From Dehalococcoidia bacterium (GTDB lineage Bacteria > Chloroflexota > Dehalococcoidia > GIF9 > AB-539-J10), in NCBI GenBank assembly GCA_030589825.1, contig JAUUZT010000047.1, forward strand, positions 1 to 6,437: a DNA stretch of 6,437 bases, in the 5' to 3' direction. Shown one piece after another: positions 1 to 6,198 of this stretch (position 1 is its first letter; every line of letters begins with the position of its first letter). The translations under genes were made by a program, and so were the position numbers. The notes beneath the pieces are model-generated. The model searched no databases, was not told the origin of the DNA, and was given only the letters and a program-made list of their open reading frames with translations.

Positions 1-105
1 ATCTCTGGCTTTCTTTTCAGAAGCCATTTCAACAGCTAAATGAGCAATATCTTCAGTTTTCAGTAAAGACCAATCCTCCCTTTTTTTTATTGTATCATTT
101 AACAT
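1..105 (-). CDS. rsfS: Probable ribosomal silencing factor RsfS (iojap/YbeB family), N-terminal part, cut by window edge
   Basis: Read on the minus strand, this open frame gives 35 residues and runs off the left edge. The stretch LLKTEDIAHLAVEMASEKK followed by ARD resembles the N-terminus of RsfS/YbeB/iojap proteins, which open with a helix ending in a D-K-(K/R)-A-x-D-type motif before the first beta strand. Known members bind ribosomal protein L14 (uL14) and block joining of the ribosomal subunits when nutrients are short. Only the first helix is visible, so the identification rests on a short match. The start is uncertain. The only in-frame ATG is at 105-103 and has no ribosome binding site. 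A strong GGGAGG at 80-75 lies inside that reading and would instead serve the in-frame CTG at 63-61, which would give a protein starting at KTEDIAHLAVE. The gene is divergent from ftsH and shares its upstream region. Confidence 0.6.
   Translation of the reverse strand, partial: MLNDTIKKREDWSLLKTEDIAHLAVEMASEKKARD
61..94 (-). promoter_or_regulatory. Possible rsfS initiation region: -10-like hexamer, A-run, Shine-Dalgarno and CTG
   Basis: On the minus strand this reads TACAAT (94-89), a run of eight A (88-81), GGGAGG (80-75), an 11-base spacer and then CTG (63-61) in frame with the RsfS-like sequence. If TACAAT is the -10 element, transcription would begin near 80-83, after the only in-frame ATG at 105. 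That favours the CTG start. The -35 (TTGTTG-like, 16 bases upstream) is poor, so this is tentative. Confidence 0.35.
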
Positions 106-186
106 AAAAACAACAAAATTTCGAGACTTAACATTTACTTAAATATTCCATGTCATAATCCCCTATCAAGCTTACTTTTAAACATT

Positions 187-216
187 TTTATATATGTATT
201 CAATCTCTGTTATAAT
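187..216 (+). promoter_or_regulatory. ftsH promoter, extended -10 type
   Basis: TATAAT at 211-216 matches the sigma-70 -10 consensus exactly. It is preceded by TG at 208-209 with one intervening base, which is the extended -10 motif. A weak -35 (TTTATA, 187-192, 4 of 6) lies 18 bases upstream. The predicted transcription start is about 222-225, only 6-9 bases before the ftsH ATG at 231, leaving no room for a Shine-Dalgarno. Confidence 0.6.
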
Positions 217-230
217 TAACCTAGAATATT

Positions 231-2072
231 ATGAGCACAAAGAAGAAAAAGCAACAACGAAATAGTTTCATCTACATGATACTTATAGTAGTAACATTAG
301 GTATCATACTCACTTTCATCCCGTATGACCAACCTGAAGAAATCGATCTGTCAACTTTTATTACCCAGGCAAAACAGGGTCAAGTAGACACTATTAAACA
401 AGATGGCGATAGTTTAATTGGCCAGAAGGAAGGAATAGACCTATATAAAGCTGCGTTCGTAGGTGGTACCGATGATCTACGTAACTATCTTAGCCTGGAA
501 GGATTAACTCTTGGTGAAGGTGGAGTAAGAATTGATGTAAAGCCCAGTAGTACAAATTGGTTAATGGTTGGATTACAAGTCATTCTTCCAATTGTTTTAC
601 TAGGAGGGTTATTTTATTTCTTCATTCGCTCAGCACGTGGAGCGGGATCACAAGCGTTTAGTTTTGGTAAAAGCCGTGCACGTCTTAGCTCTGGCAATGA
701 ATCTTCAGTTACACTTGCAGATGTAGCTGGCATAGAAGAAGCAAAAGAAGAAGTACATGAAGTAATAGAATTCCTCCAGGCGCCTCAGAAATTTCATGCT
801 TTAGGAGGACGTGTCCCTCGGGGCATACTACTGGTAGGACCTCCAGGAACTGGGAAAACATTACTGGCAAAAGCAATAGCGGGTGAAGCAAAGGTGCCTT
901 TTTTCTCCCTCAGTGGCAGTGAATTTGTAGAGATGTTTGTCGGAGTGGGTGCTTCCAGAGCCAGAGACTTATTTGAACAAGCAAAACGTAATACCCCATG
1001 TATTATCTTTATTGACGAGATTGATGCGGTTGGACGGCAACGTGGTGCAGGAGTTGGTGGAGGGCATGATGAAAGAGAACAAACACTAAATCAGATATTA
1101 TCTGAAATGGATGGCTTTGGTACTAGTGACAACATCATTGTCCTTGCCGCTACAAACCGTGCCGATATTCTGGATCCTGCATTACTACGTCCAGGTAGAT
1201 TTGACCGAAGGATTGTTGTTGATTTACCAGATATAAAAGGCCGTCAAGCCATTCTATTGGTTCATTCCAAGGGCAAACCTATATCTAGTGAAGTTGATTT
1301 AGAAACGATAGCCAAGCAAACTCCAGGATTTAGTGGTGCAGATTTAGCCAATATTATTAATGAGGCAGCTATCTTGGCCGCTAGAAGAAACCGCGAGGAT
1401 ATTAGCCTAAAAGAATTGGAAGATGCTACAGATCGAGTATCACTCGGCCCTGAACGTAAAAGTCGAGTGATAAGTAAGAGAGAGAAAGAAATCACAGCTT
1501 ATCATGAAAGCGGCCATGCCTTAACTGCAAGTATGTTACCTAATGCCGATGCTACTGTTCATAAGATATCTATTATTGCTCGTGGAGGAGCAGGGGGATG
1601 GACACAACTTTTACCTGCAGAAGACCGAAGGCTTTATCCAAAATCCCAGCTAAACGATCGCATAGCAATAATGTTAGGGGGACGTGCTGCTGAAGAAATA
1701 ACTTTTAATGAAGTAACAACAGGGGCACAGGATGACCTGGCAAAAGCTACTCAGTTGGCTAGAGGAATGGTTACTGAGTTTGGAATGAGCGATAAAATGG
1801 GGCCTCGAACATTTGGTCAGCATCAAGAGTTAGTTTTTCTGGGACGCGAAATTAGTGAGCAAAAAGATTTCAGTGATGAGACAGCCAGGGAAATAGATAA
1901 AGAGATACTGAATATTGTCCAGCATGCCTATACAATCAGCAAACGGCTCCTGACTGAGAATAAAGCGAAACTTAAACAATTAGCTGAACAACTTATTATC
2001 CACGAGACCATGAGTGAGGCAGAGATATCAAAATTGCTGGAGAAAACAATCCCTCAATCAGCCACTAGTTAA
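231..2072 (+). CDS. ftsH: ATP-dependent zinc metalloprotease FtsH
   Basis: This is a membrane-anchored AAA+ protease that unfolds and degrades membrane and short-lived cytosolic proteins as a hexamer. The 613 residues read in the usual order. A lysine-rich N-terminus is followed by a transmembrane helix at about 13-31, a small external domain at 32-108 and a second helix at about 111-132. The AAA module carries Walker A GPPGTGKT (203-210), pore loop MFVGVG (235-240), Walker B IIFIDEID (258-265) and the second region of homology with its RPGRFDRR arginines (320-327). The peptidase domain has the zinc motif HESGH (425-429), with the third ligand probably Asp502 in TGAQDD. Every catalytic element is intact. 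The C-terminus is short and lacks the long tail of some homologues. The ATG at 231 has no Shine-Dalgarno, but the next in-frame ATG (codon 16) would delete part of the first membrane helix, so 231 is preferred. The gene stands alone, divergent from rsfS and convergent with metG. Confidence 0.98.
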   Translation: MSTKKKKQQRNSFIYMILIVVTLGIILTFIPYDQPEEIDLSTFITQAKQGQVDTIKQDGDSLIGQKEGIDLYKAAFVGGTDDLRNYLSLEGLTLGEGGVRIDVKPSSTNWLMVGLQVILPIVLLGGLFYFFIRSARGAGSQAFSFGKSRARLSSGNESSVTLADVAGIEEAKEEVHEVIEFLQAPQKFHALGGRVPRGILLVGPPGTGKTLLAKAIAGEAKVPFFSLSGSEFVEMFVGVGASRARDLFEQAKRNTPCIIFIDEIDAVGRQRGAGVGGGHDEREQTLNQILSEMDGFGTSDNIIVLAATNRADILDPALLRPGRFDRRIVVDLPDIKGRQAILLVHSKGKPISSEVDLETIAKQTPGFSGADLANIINEAAILAARRNREDISLKELEDATDRVSLGPERKSRVISKREKEITAYHESGHALTASMLPNADATVHKISIIARGGAGGWTQLLPAEDRRLYPKSQLNDRIAIMLGGRAAEEITFNEVTTGAQDDLAKATQLARGMVTEFGMSDKMGPRTFGQHQELVFLGREISEQKDFSDETAREIDKEILNIVQHAYTISKRLLTENKAKLKQLAEQLIIHETMSEAEISKLLEKTIPQSATS

Positions 2073-2087
2073 AATTATTTTACTAGT
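2064..2087. terminator. AT-rich inverted repeat between convergent ftsH and metG, possible terminator
   Basis: ACTAGT at 2064-2069 and ACTAGT at 2082-2087 flank an AAAA/TTTT pair, allowing a stem of about ten base pairs with one bulged T and a three-base loop. It overlaps the ftsH stop codon (2070-2072) and is followed on the plus strand by a T-rich stretch (atctttattc). The low GC content makes it weak as an intrinsic terminator. It is the only candidate in the 38-base gap and could serve ftsH. There is no T-run on the metG side. Confidence 0.35.
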
Positions 2088-2110
2088 ATCTTTATTCTCT
2101 ATCACGCCAC

Positions 2111-3769
2111 TTAGCCAATTCGTGAGGTTTCATCCACTACGATACTATCATCCAGTTTTTTAAATAAGGCATGGGGCTGTTCGAGTTTCTGACCAACAAC
2201 TGGAAACTGCAGGCGCCAGCCTACATCTTTTATACTTCCTGGAAATCCAAGGAATGTATGAAGTTTCTCTGAACTGAAAGGTAAGAAAGGATACATTGTT
2301 ACTCTTAATACTGCCGCTACACATATAACAGTGTACATTGTCCTGGCTGCAATTTCCTTGTCATTTTTTATTGTTTTCCAGGGAGCTTGAGCATCAAGGT
2401 AACGATTTGACTCCTGAGCTAAAGACATATTTAGTCTGAGTGCTTCCCTGAAACTACAACGAGCCAGTGCATCATTTACATCATTTAGAGTAATCTCAGT
2501 TAGCTGAAGGAGACTTTTGCTTGGCTCATCAAGTTCACCTGGCGAAGGAACTGCTCCGTTGTAATTACGATAGGTAAAAGTAAGTGCCCGATGAATCAAG
2601 TTTCCATATGTAGCAACTAGTTCATTGTTGTTACAACGAAGGAATTTATCCCACGAGAAATCACTATCTGCATTCTCTGGCATGCTTGAGGTTAGAAAAT
2701 ACCGCAGAGGGTCTGCATCATATCGCTGCAGGTAGTCAGGTAACCATACTGCCCAATTGCGACTTGTAGATAATTTACTGCCCTCAATGGTTAAGAATTC
2801 ATTAGCTGGCACATCATAGGGGAGATTCAGGTTTTTATAACCCATTAGCATGGCAGGCCATACCAGCGTATGAAAAAACGTATTGTCCTTGCCAATAAAA
2901 TAGTAGCTTTTAGCTTCATTACGCCAATATTTCTGCCACTCGTTCTCATTCCCGCGTAGTTTTGCCCATTCTTTACTGGCTGACAAATAACCGGTAACTG
3001 CCTCAAACCACACATAAATACGTTTCCCTTCAAATCCATCCAGTGGAATTTTAATCCCCCATTTTATATCACGTGTTATCGCCCTATCCTTTAAACCCTC
3101 ATTTAAATATTTCCATGTGGAGCTTAATACAGCATTCCTCCAATGTTTTTGTTTGGTTACCCAATCCTTTAATTGCTCTTGCAATGCACTCAGGCGAAGA
3201 AAGAAATGCTCTGAGCTTTCAAAGCGCGGTGTGCTTGAGCAAATCTTACATCGAATATCTTTAAGTTCTGAAGGATTTATTGGTTTGCCACATCCGTCAC
3301 ATTGATCACCCCTGGCATTCGGGAATCCACAATAAGGACATATACCTTCAATATATCTGTCAGCTAAAAAGCGTTGACATGTTGGACAAAAAGCCTGAAG
3401 CATTTTATCTTTATAAATATAACCATTTTGCAAAAGTTCAAGAAACATATCTTGTGTTACTTCAGCATGATTATCAGTCCCTGTAGTAGTAAACAAATCA
3501 AATGATATTCCCAGTTCTTTCCAGCACTGTAGAAATTCCTTATGATACCTGGATGCTATCTCCTGTGGTGATTTCGATTCCTGTTCTGCTCGTAAAGTAA
3601 TAGGAGTTCCATGCTGATCACTACCCGAAACCATCAATACATGATTACCTTTTAGACGATTATACCGAGCAAAAATATCTGCTGGTAAATAAGCTCCAGC
3701 TATATGCCCCAAATGCAATGAACCGTTGGCATAAGGCCAAGCTACAGCCACTAAAATATATTCAGACAA
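2111..3769 (-). CDS. metG: Methionyl-tRNA synthetase (class Ia, zinc-binding)
   Basis: This enzyme charges tRNA-Met with methionine using ATP, in the cytosol. The 552-residue protein begins with the class I Rossmann fold, with the HIGH motif as HLGH (19-22) after AWPYANG, and has the SGSDQHG segment at 48-54. The insertion domain carries four CxxC pairs (C128/C131, C144/C147, C157/C160, C174/C177), the two-knuckle zinc arrangement of one major MetRS subtype. The KMSKS loop reads KLSTS (332-336) followed by Arg-Asn-Trp. The usual second lysine is Thr, a variant I recall from related MetRS proteins. An alpha-helical anticodon-binding domain follows (about 375-530). No C-terminal EMAP/tRNA-binding dimerisation domain is present, so the protein is of the short form. 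The start is TTG at 3769-3767, chosen because AGGAGG lies five bases upstream and the protein begins where MetRS proteins normally do. It is convergent with ftsH and divergent from guaB3. Confidence 0.97.
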   Translation of the reverse strand: MSEYILVAVAWPYANGSLHLGHIAGAYLPADIFARYNRLKGNHVLMVSGSDQHGTPITLRAEQESKSPQEIASRYHKEFLQCWKELGISFDLFTTTGTDNHAEVTQDMFLELLQNGYIYKDKMLQAFCPTCQRFLADRYIEGICPYCGFPNARGDQCDGCGKPINPSELKDIRCKICSSTPRFESSEHFFLRLSALQEQLKDWVTKQKHWRNAVLSSTWKYLNEGLKDRAITRDIKWGIKIPLDGFEGKRIYVWFEAVTGYLSASKEWAKLRGNENEWQKYWRNEAKSYYFIGKDNTFFHTLVWPAMLMGYKNLNLPYDVPANEFLTIEGSKLSTSRNWAVWLPDYLQRYDADPLRYFLTSSMPENADSDFSWDKFLRCNNNELVATYGNLIHRALTFTYRNYNGAVPSPGELDEPSKSLLQLTEITLNDVNDALARCSFREALRLNMSLAQESNRYLDAQAPWKTIKNDKEIAARTMYTVICVAAVLRVTMYPFLPFSSEKLHTFLGFPGSIKDVGWRLQFPVVGQKLEQPHALFKKLDDSIVVDETSRIG

Positions 3770-3774
3770 CGATA

Positions 3775-3780
3775 CCTCCT
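3775..3780 (-). promoter_or_regulatory. metG Shine-Dalgarno fixing a TTG start
   Basis: AGGAGG on the minus strand lies five bases before TTG at 3769-3767. It is the strongest ribosome binding site in the window and supports the rare start codon. A consensus site may compensate for the weaker initiator. Confidence 0.8.
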
Positions 3781-3852
3781 GAATTCAACCAACTATCTTT
3801 GTATCTAAAAGATTAAGACTGGATTGTAATAAAAATAATTTACGTTGTTCTA

Positions 3853-3881
3853 ATTATAGCTGATAATGAATATTCTCTCCA
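3853..3881 (-). promoter_or_regulatory. Probable metG promoter
   Basis: On the minus strand TGGAGA (3881-3876, 4 of 6 to the -35 consensus), a 17-base spacer and a perfect TATAAT (3858-3853) form a sigma-70-like promoter. Transcription would start near 3846, giving a leader of about 75 bases before the TTG codon. I saw no T-box hallmark in that leader, and it is too short for a complete T-box. Confidence 0.5.
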
Positions 3882-4023
3882 CGCCTTTTTAAGCAGAAAA
3901 CCTCAAGGAAGACTAACTGCAGTTTCTAAAAGCAACTTAATATTCAGAGAGAACTAAAACATATAAACCTATCTATAATGGTTCCCTATATGCTTACGAC
4001 TCATTTCTAATAATATGTCTTGT

Positions 4024-4053
4024 TTGACTCTAAACCATCATACCTTGTATAGT
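4024..4053 (+). promoter_or_regulatory. guaB3 promoter
   Basis: TTGACT (4024-4029, 5 of 6), an 18-base spacer and TATAGT (4048-4053, 5 of 6) form a good sigma-70-type promoter. Predicted transcription starts near 4060, leaving a leader of roughly 27 bases with the ribosome binding site inside it. Transcription from here excludes the upstream in-frame ATG at 4015. Confidence 0.65.
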
Positions 4054-4074
4054 TTAAAGCTATTAAATCCACCT

Positions 4075-4080
4075 AGGGAG
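4075..4080 (+). promoter_or_regulatory. guaB3 Shine-Dalgarno deciding the start
   Basis: AGGGAG lies six bases before ATG 4087. The upstream in-frame ATG at 4015 has no such site, and its 24 extra codons run through the promoter, so 4087 is the start. Confidence 0.8.
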
Positions 4081-4086
4081 ATTTAC

Positions 4087-5232
4087 ATGTCTATATCAGA
4101 ATTCAAAGAAATGAAGCGTGCTTATGGTTTTGACGAGGTGGCTATAGTTCCTGGTGATATCACGATTAACCCTAATCAGACAGATATCCATCTGACCATT
4201 GGGGAATATAAGTTCGATATGCCTATTTTAGCATCTGCAATGGACGCCGTTGTAAATCCAACCATGGCTATAAAAATGGGCAACCTTGGTGGACTCGCAG
4301 TTCTCAACCTGGAAGGTGTGCAAACCAGATATAACGACCCTGATGAAATATTAATGAGGATTGCTCAATCTCCCGAATCTAAAATTACTTCTCTCCTACA
4401 GGAAGTTTATTCTACCCCAGTTAAAGAAGAGTTAATTGCTGAACGAATTAGCACAATTAAAAATGCAGGGGTCGTTTGTGCCGCATCAGTAACTCCTGCA
4501 AATACTAAATGGCTGGCACCAATAGCTAAAGAAGCCGGTCTGGATATATTAATTGTGCAATCCACTGTTACCAGCGCTAAACATATTTCGAATAGTACAA
4601 AAGGTCTAATTCTTCCAGAGCTATGCCAGATGCTATCCATACCTGTAGTAGTAGGCAACTGTTGTAGTTATAGTGCCGCTCTGGAATTGATGCGGACTGG
4701 AGCTGATTCTATATTGGTTGGAGTAGGACCTGGGGCTGCTTGTACAACCAGAGAGGTACTTGGAGTTGGCGTACCACAAGTAACTGCAACAATTGAATGC
4801 GCTGCAGCACGTGATAGCTACATGGCTGAAAGTGGGCGATATGTATCAGTAATCACAGATGGTGGTATTCGAATTGGAAGTGATTTATGTAAAGCTTTCG
4901 CTGCAGGAGCTGATGCCGTGATGATTGGGTCACCTCTAGCCCACGCTACAGAAGCTCCAGGCAAAGGATACCATTGGGGAATGGCACATCCTCATCCAGC
5001 TTTGCCCAGAGGGACACGAATTAAAGTTGGTTCCGTAGCTCCGTTAGAACAAATTCTTTTTGGACCTACTTCCGTTACCAATGGTTCGCAAAACTTAGTT
5101 GGAGCGCTACGTACTTGTATGGGAGTATGTGGAGTCAATAACATCAAAGAAATGCAACATGTTAATATGATTGTTGCTCCCACTATTAAGACGGAAGGGA
5201 AATACTTTCAAGCAACTCAGCTTACTCCCTGA
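4087..5232 (+). CDS. guaB3: GuaB3-family IMP dehydrogenase-related protein (no CBS domains)
   Basis: This is a purine-nucleotide (beta/alpha)8 barrel of the IMPDH/GMP reductase superfamily, 381 residues from ATG 4087, the usual length for GuaB3. After an N-terminal segment ending in ASAMDAVVNP (49-58) the chain continues through the barrel without the two CBS (Bateman) domains that full IMPDH inserts. The catalytic loop GVGPGAACTT (212-221) carries the nucleophile Cys219. DGG (258-260) and the following IGS segment match the phosphate-binding part. GYHWGMAHPHPALPRGTRI (294-312) is the conserved mobile flap of the family. Canonical IMPDH makes XMP from IMP with NAD. GuaB3 is a separate branch, and a cyanobacterial member has been reported to act as a GMP reductase, so the reaction here (IMP oxidation or GMP deamination) cannot be set from sequence alone. 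Nine cysteines are present, including C192-C193 and a CxxxC at 344-348. The gene stands alone under its own promoter. Confidence 0.93.
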   Translation: MSISEFKEMKRAYGFDEVAIVPGDITINPNQTDIHLTIGEYKFDMPILASAMDAVVNPTMAIKMGNLGGLAVLNLEGVQTRYNDPDEILMRIAQSPESKITSLLQEVYSTPVKEELIAERISTIKNAGVVCAASVTPANTKWLAPIAKEAGLDILIVQSTVTSAKHISNSTKGLILPELCQMLSIPVVVGNCCSYSAALELMRTGADSILVGVGPGAACTTREVLGVGVPQVTATIECAAARDSYMAESGRYVSVITDGGIRIGSDLCKAFAAGADAVMIGSPLAHATEAPGKGYHWGMAHPHPALPRGTRIKVGSVAPLEQILFGPTSVTNGSQNLVGALRTCMGVCGVNNIKEMQHVNMIVAPTIKTEGKYFQATQLTP

Positions 5233-5252
5233 TAATTCTATCAAATTAAACA

Positions 5253-5271
5253 ACAGTTAGTCTGACACTGT
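5253..5271. terminator. Weak hairpin between convergent guaB3 and the 256-residue gene
   Basis: ACAGT (5253-5257) pairs with ACTGT (5267-5271) across a nine-base loop, followed by attattctt on the plus strand. A five-pair stem without a real T-run is marginal. It is listed because it is the only candidate in the 40-base convergent gap. Confidence 0.2.
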
Positions 5272-5272
5272 A

Positions 5273-6043
5273 TTATTCTTCGTCTTCATCTTCTTCGCTA
5301 TCTTCACCTTCGCCTTCATATCCAACATAATTAGGTAGTATTGCATCTATTTTGTTAGTTCGGAGTGCTGCGTTTTTAGGAAGTTTATCAATATTCTGCC
5401 GTAATTCAATTAGTGATTCAATCGACCATATCTTTGAAGAGATAACTCCAGTTATCCCCGATTCTCGCAGGCAACAGAGTTCAGCATACGTGACTAAAGG
5501 AGGTAATACCATTAACAAAGGTTTGCGCAGCAAACCACGTAAACGCTGACAAATAAGCAGATGATCAACAGTTAGTAACTCCACTTGACTATTGTCAATA
5601 ATCACCCCCTCTATATCAAGCTCATTAACAGCCTTAATAAAATCCATATTAAAAGAAGCATCTATCATAAACAGTTTACCAATCGAGCCCCTTTCTACAT
5701 TTGTCATAGATATATGCTTGTCAAAGGCAACAAAATCAAGATCAGCAGTGACTGAATTTACGTTATTTATTTCACTTAATTGATTAATTATTATCCCTAC
5801 TGGAGTATCCTTCAGTACTTTAACAAACTGCTTCGCCTTTTTCAGGCTAAGTTTTTGATTAGAAATTAACGCCGCATCTATAGGGATACCATCAAGAGCT
5901 TTGACCTTTTTAATATCTACTGAGAATATACCTGCAATCAATAATAACGGTGAATCATTTGTTTCGCTCGCCACTGAATGAAACCCCATAGGTGTAGTCA
6001 CAGCCCTGGATACCTTATTCAATTTATCAGAAATTCTACTCAT
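5273..6043 (-). CDS. Unrecognised 256-residue protein, probable beta/alpha barrel with acidic C-terminal tail
   Basis: I do not recognise the family. Hydrophobic strand-like segments recur, each followed by a helix-like stretch, at about 33-39 (LLLIAGI), 57-62, 81-87 (PVGIIIN), 103-108 (DFVAFD), 122-127 (LFMID), 145-150 (GVIID), 175-180 (PLLMVL) and 199-203 (GVISS). Eight such units suggest a (beta/alpha)8 barrel, which is inferred from the pattern only. No metal-binding cluster, nucleotide loop or known catalytic motif was found. The last 14 residues are almost all Glu, Asp and Gly, a low-complexity acidic tail. No signal peptide or membrane helix is seen, so it is probably cytosolic. The ATG at 6043-6041 is chosen because GGGAG lies seven bases upstream. 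It is convergent with guaB3 and not in an operon, so context gives no role. Normal-looking codons, a ribosome binding site and candidate promoters support it as a real gene. Confidence 0.85.
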   Translation of the reverse strand: MSRISDKLNKVSRAVTTPMGFHSVASETNDSPLLLIAGIFSVDIKKVKALDGIPIDAALISNQKLSLKKAKQFVKVLKDTPVGIIINQLSEINNVNSVTADLDFVAFDKHISMTNVERGSIGKLFMIDASFNMDFIKAVNELDIEGVIIDNSQVELLTVDHLLICQRLRGLLRKPLLMVLPPLVTYAELCCLRESGITGVISSKIWSIESLIELRQNIDKLPKNAALRTNKIDAILPNYVGYEGEGEDSEEDEDEE

Positions 6044-6050
6044 TCATTTT

Positions 6051-6055
6051 CTCCC
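6051..6055 (-). promoter_or_regulatory. Shine-Dalgarno of the 256-residue gene
   Basis: GGGAG on the minus strand lies seven bases before ATG 6043-6041. A second ATG at 6047-6045 is in another frame and stops after three codons, so it is not the start. Confidence 0.7.
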
Positions 6056-6067
6056 TGGATAGCAATT

Positions 6068-6096
6068 ATTATTTTCCTCAAGTCAACAATAGTCAA
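6068..6096 (-). promoter_or_regulatory. Proximal promoter candidate for the 256-residue gene
   Basis: On the minus strand TTGACT (6096-6091, 5 of 6), a 17-base spacer and AATAAT (6073-6068, 5 of 6) predict a start near 6061, giving a leader of about 18 bases that contains the GGGAG site. A second TTGACT ten bases downstream (6086-6081) makes a short direct repeat at the -35. Confidence 0.5.
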
Positions 6097-6106
6097 ATAA
6101 TTCGCA

Positions 6107-6129
6107 TACTCATCATCCCTGACTCCGTT
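6107..6129. repeat. Bipartite direct repeat, copy 1
   Basis: The plus strand reads TACTCATCAT (6107-6116), six bases, then CTCCGTT (6123-6129). Both blocks recur in the same order and orientation at 6199-6223. On the minus strand it reads AACGGAG, six bases, then ATGATGAGTA, which looks like a ribosome binding site and start codon. That start leads only to a seven-codon frame (6116-6093). Confidence 0.6.
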
Positions 6130-6198
6130 CAACTATACAATAAAACCTTCCTATTTAAGTATTGTAGCATTCTCTTCTTTTTAGTGTGAAATCGGATT

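Larger units (their letters stand above)
3770..4086. other. Divergent intergenic region between metG and guaB3
   Basis: These 317 bases hold the metG promoter and ribosome binding site at the left end and the guaB3 promoter and ribosome binding site at the right end. The middle (about 3890-4020) has no convincing gene or RNA. It contains a perfect 10-base palindrome AACTGCAGTT (3915-3924) and an isolated TATAAT (3974-3979) with no acceptable -35. Confidence 0.7.

Noticed and set aside
709..1495. Two minus-strand open frames opposite ftsH (709-891, 1262-1495)
   Set aside because: They are antisense to the conserved AAA domain. The leucine-rich product of the first is the reverse reading of Lys/Glu-rich ftsH codons.
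3073..3486. Three overlapping open frames of 62-68 codons on the plus strand opposite metG
   Set aside because: They lie entirely antisense to well-conserved metG codons, show no family resemblance and are explained by metG composition.
3974..3979. Perfect TATAAT upstream of guaB3
   Set aside because: No acceptable -35 at 16-18 bases, and a better-formed promoter lies closer to the gene at 4024-4053.
4015..4086. In-frame ATG 24 codons upstream of guaB3
   Set aside because: It has no ribosome binding site, overlaps the predicted promoter (4024-4053), and the extra residues do not resemble a GuaB3 N-terminus. ATG 4087 has AGGGAG six bases upstream.
5035..5046. 12-base match GTAGCTCCGTTA shared between guaB3 and 6213-6224
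   Set aside because: One 12-base match is about what is expected by chance in a window this size, and one copy is inside conserved coding sequence.
4407..5183. Two minus-strand open frames opposite guaB3
   Set aside because: They are shadows of a strongly conserved gene, with no plausible start signals or recognisable protein.
5352..5783. Two plus-strand open frames opposite the 256-residue gene
   Set aside because: The minus-strand frame is longer, has a ribosome binding site and a regular secondary-structure pattern. The plus-strand products look random.
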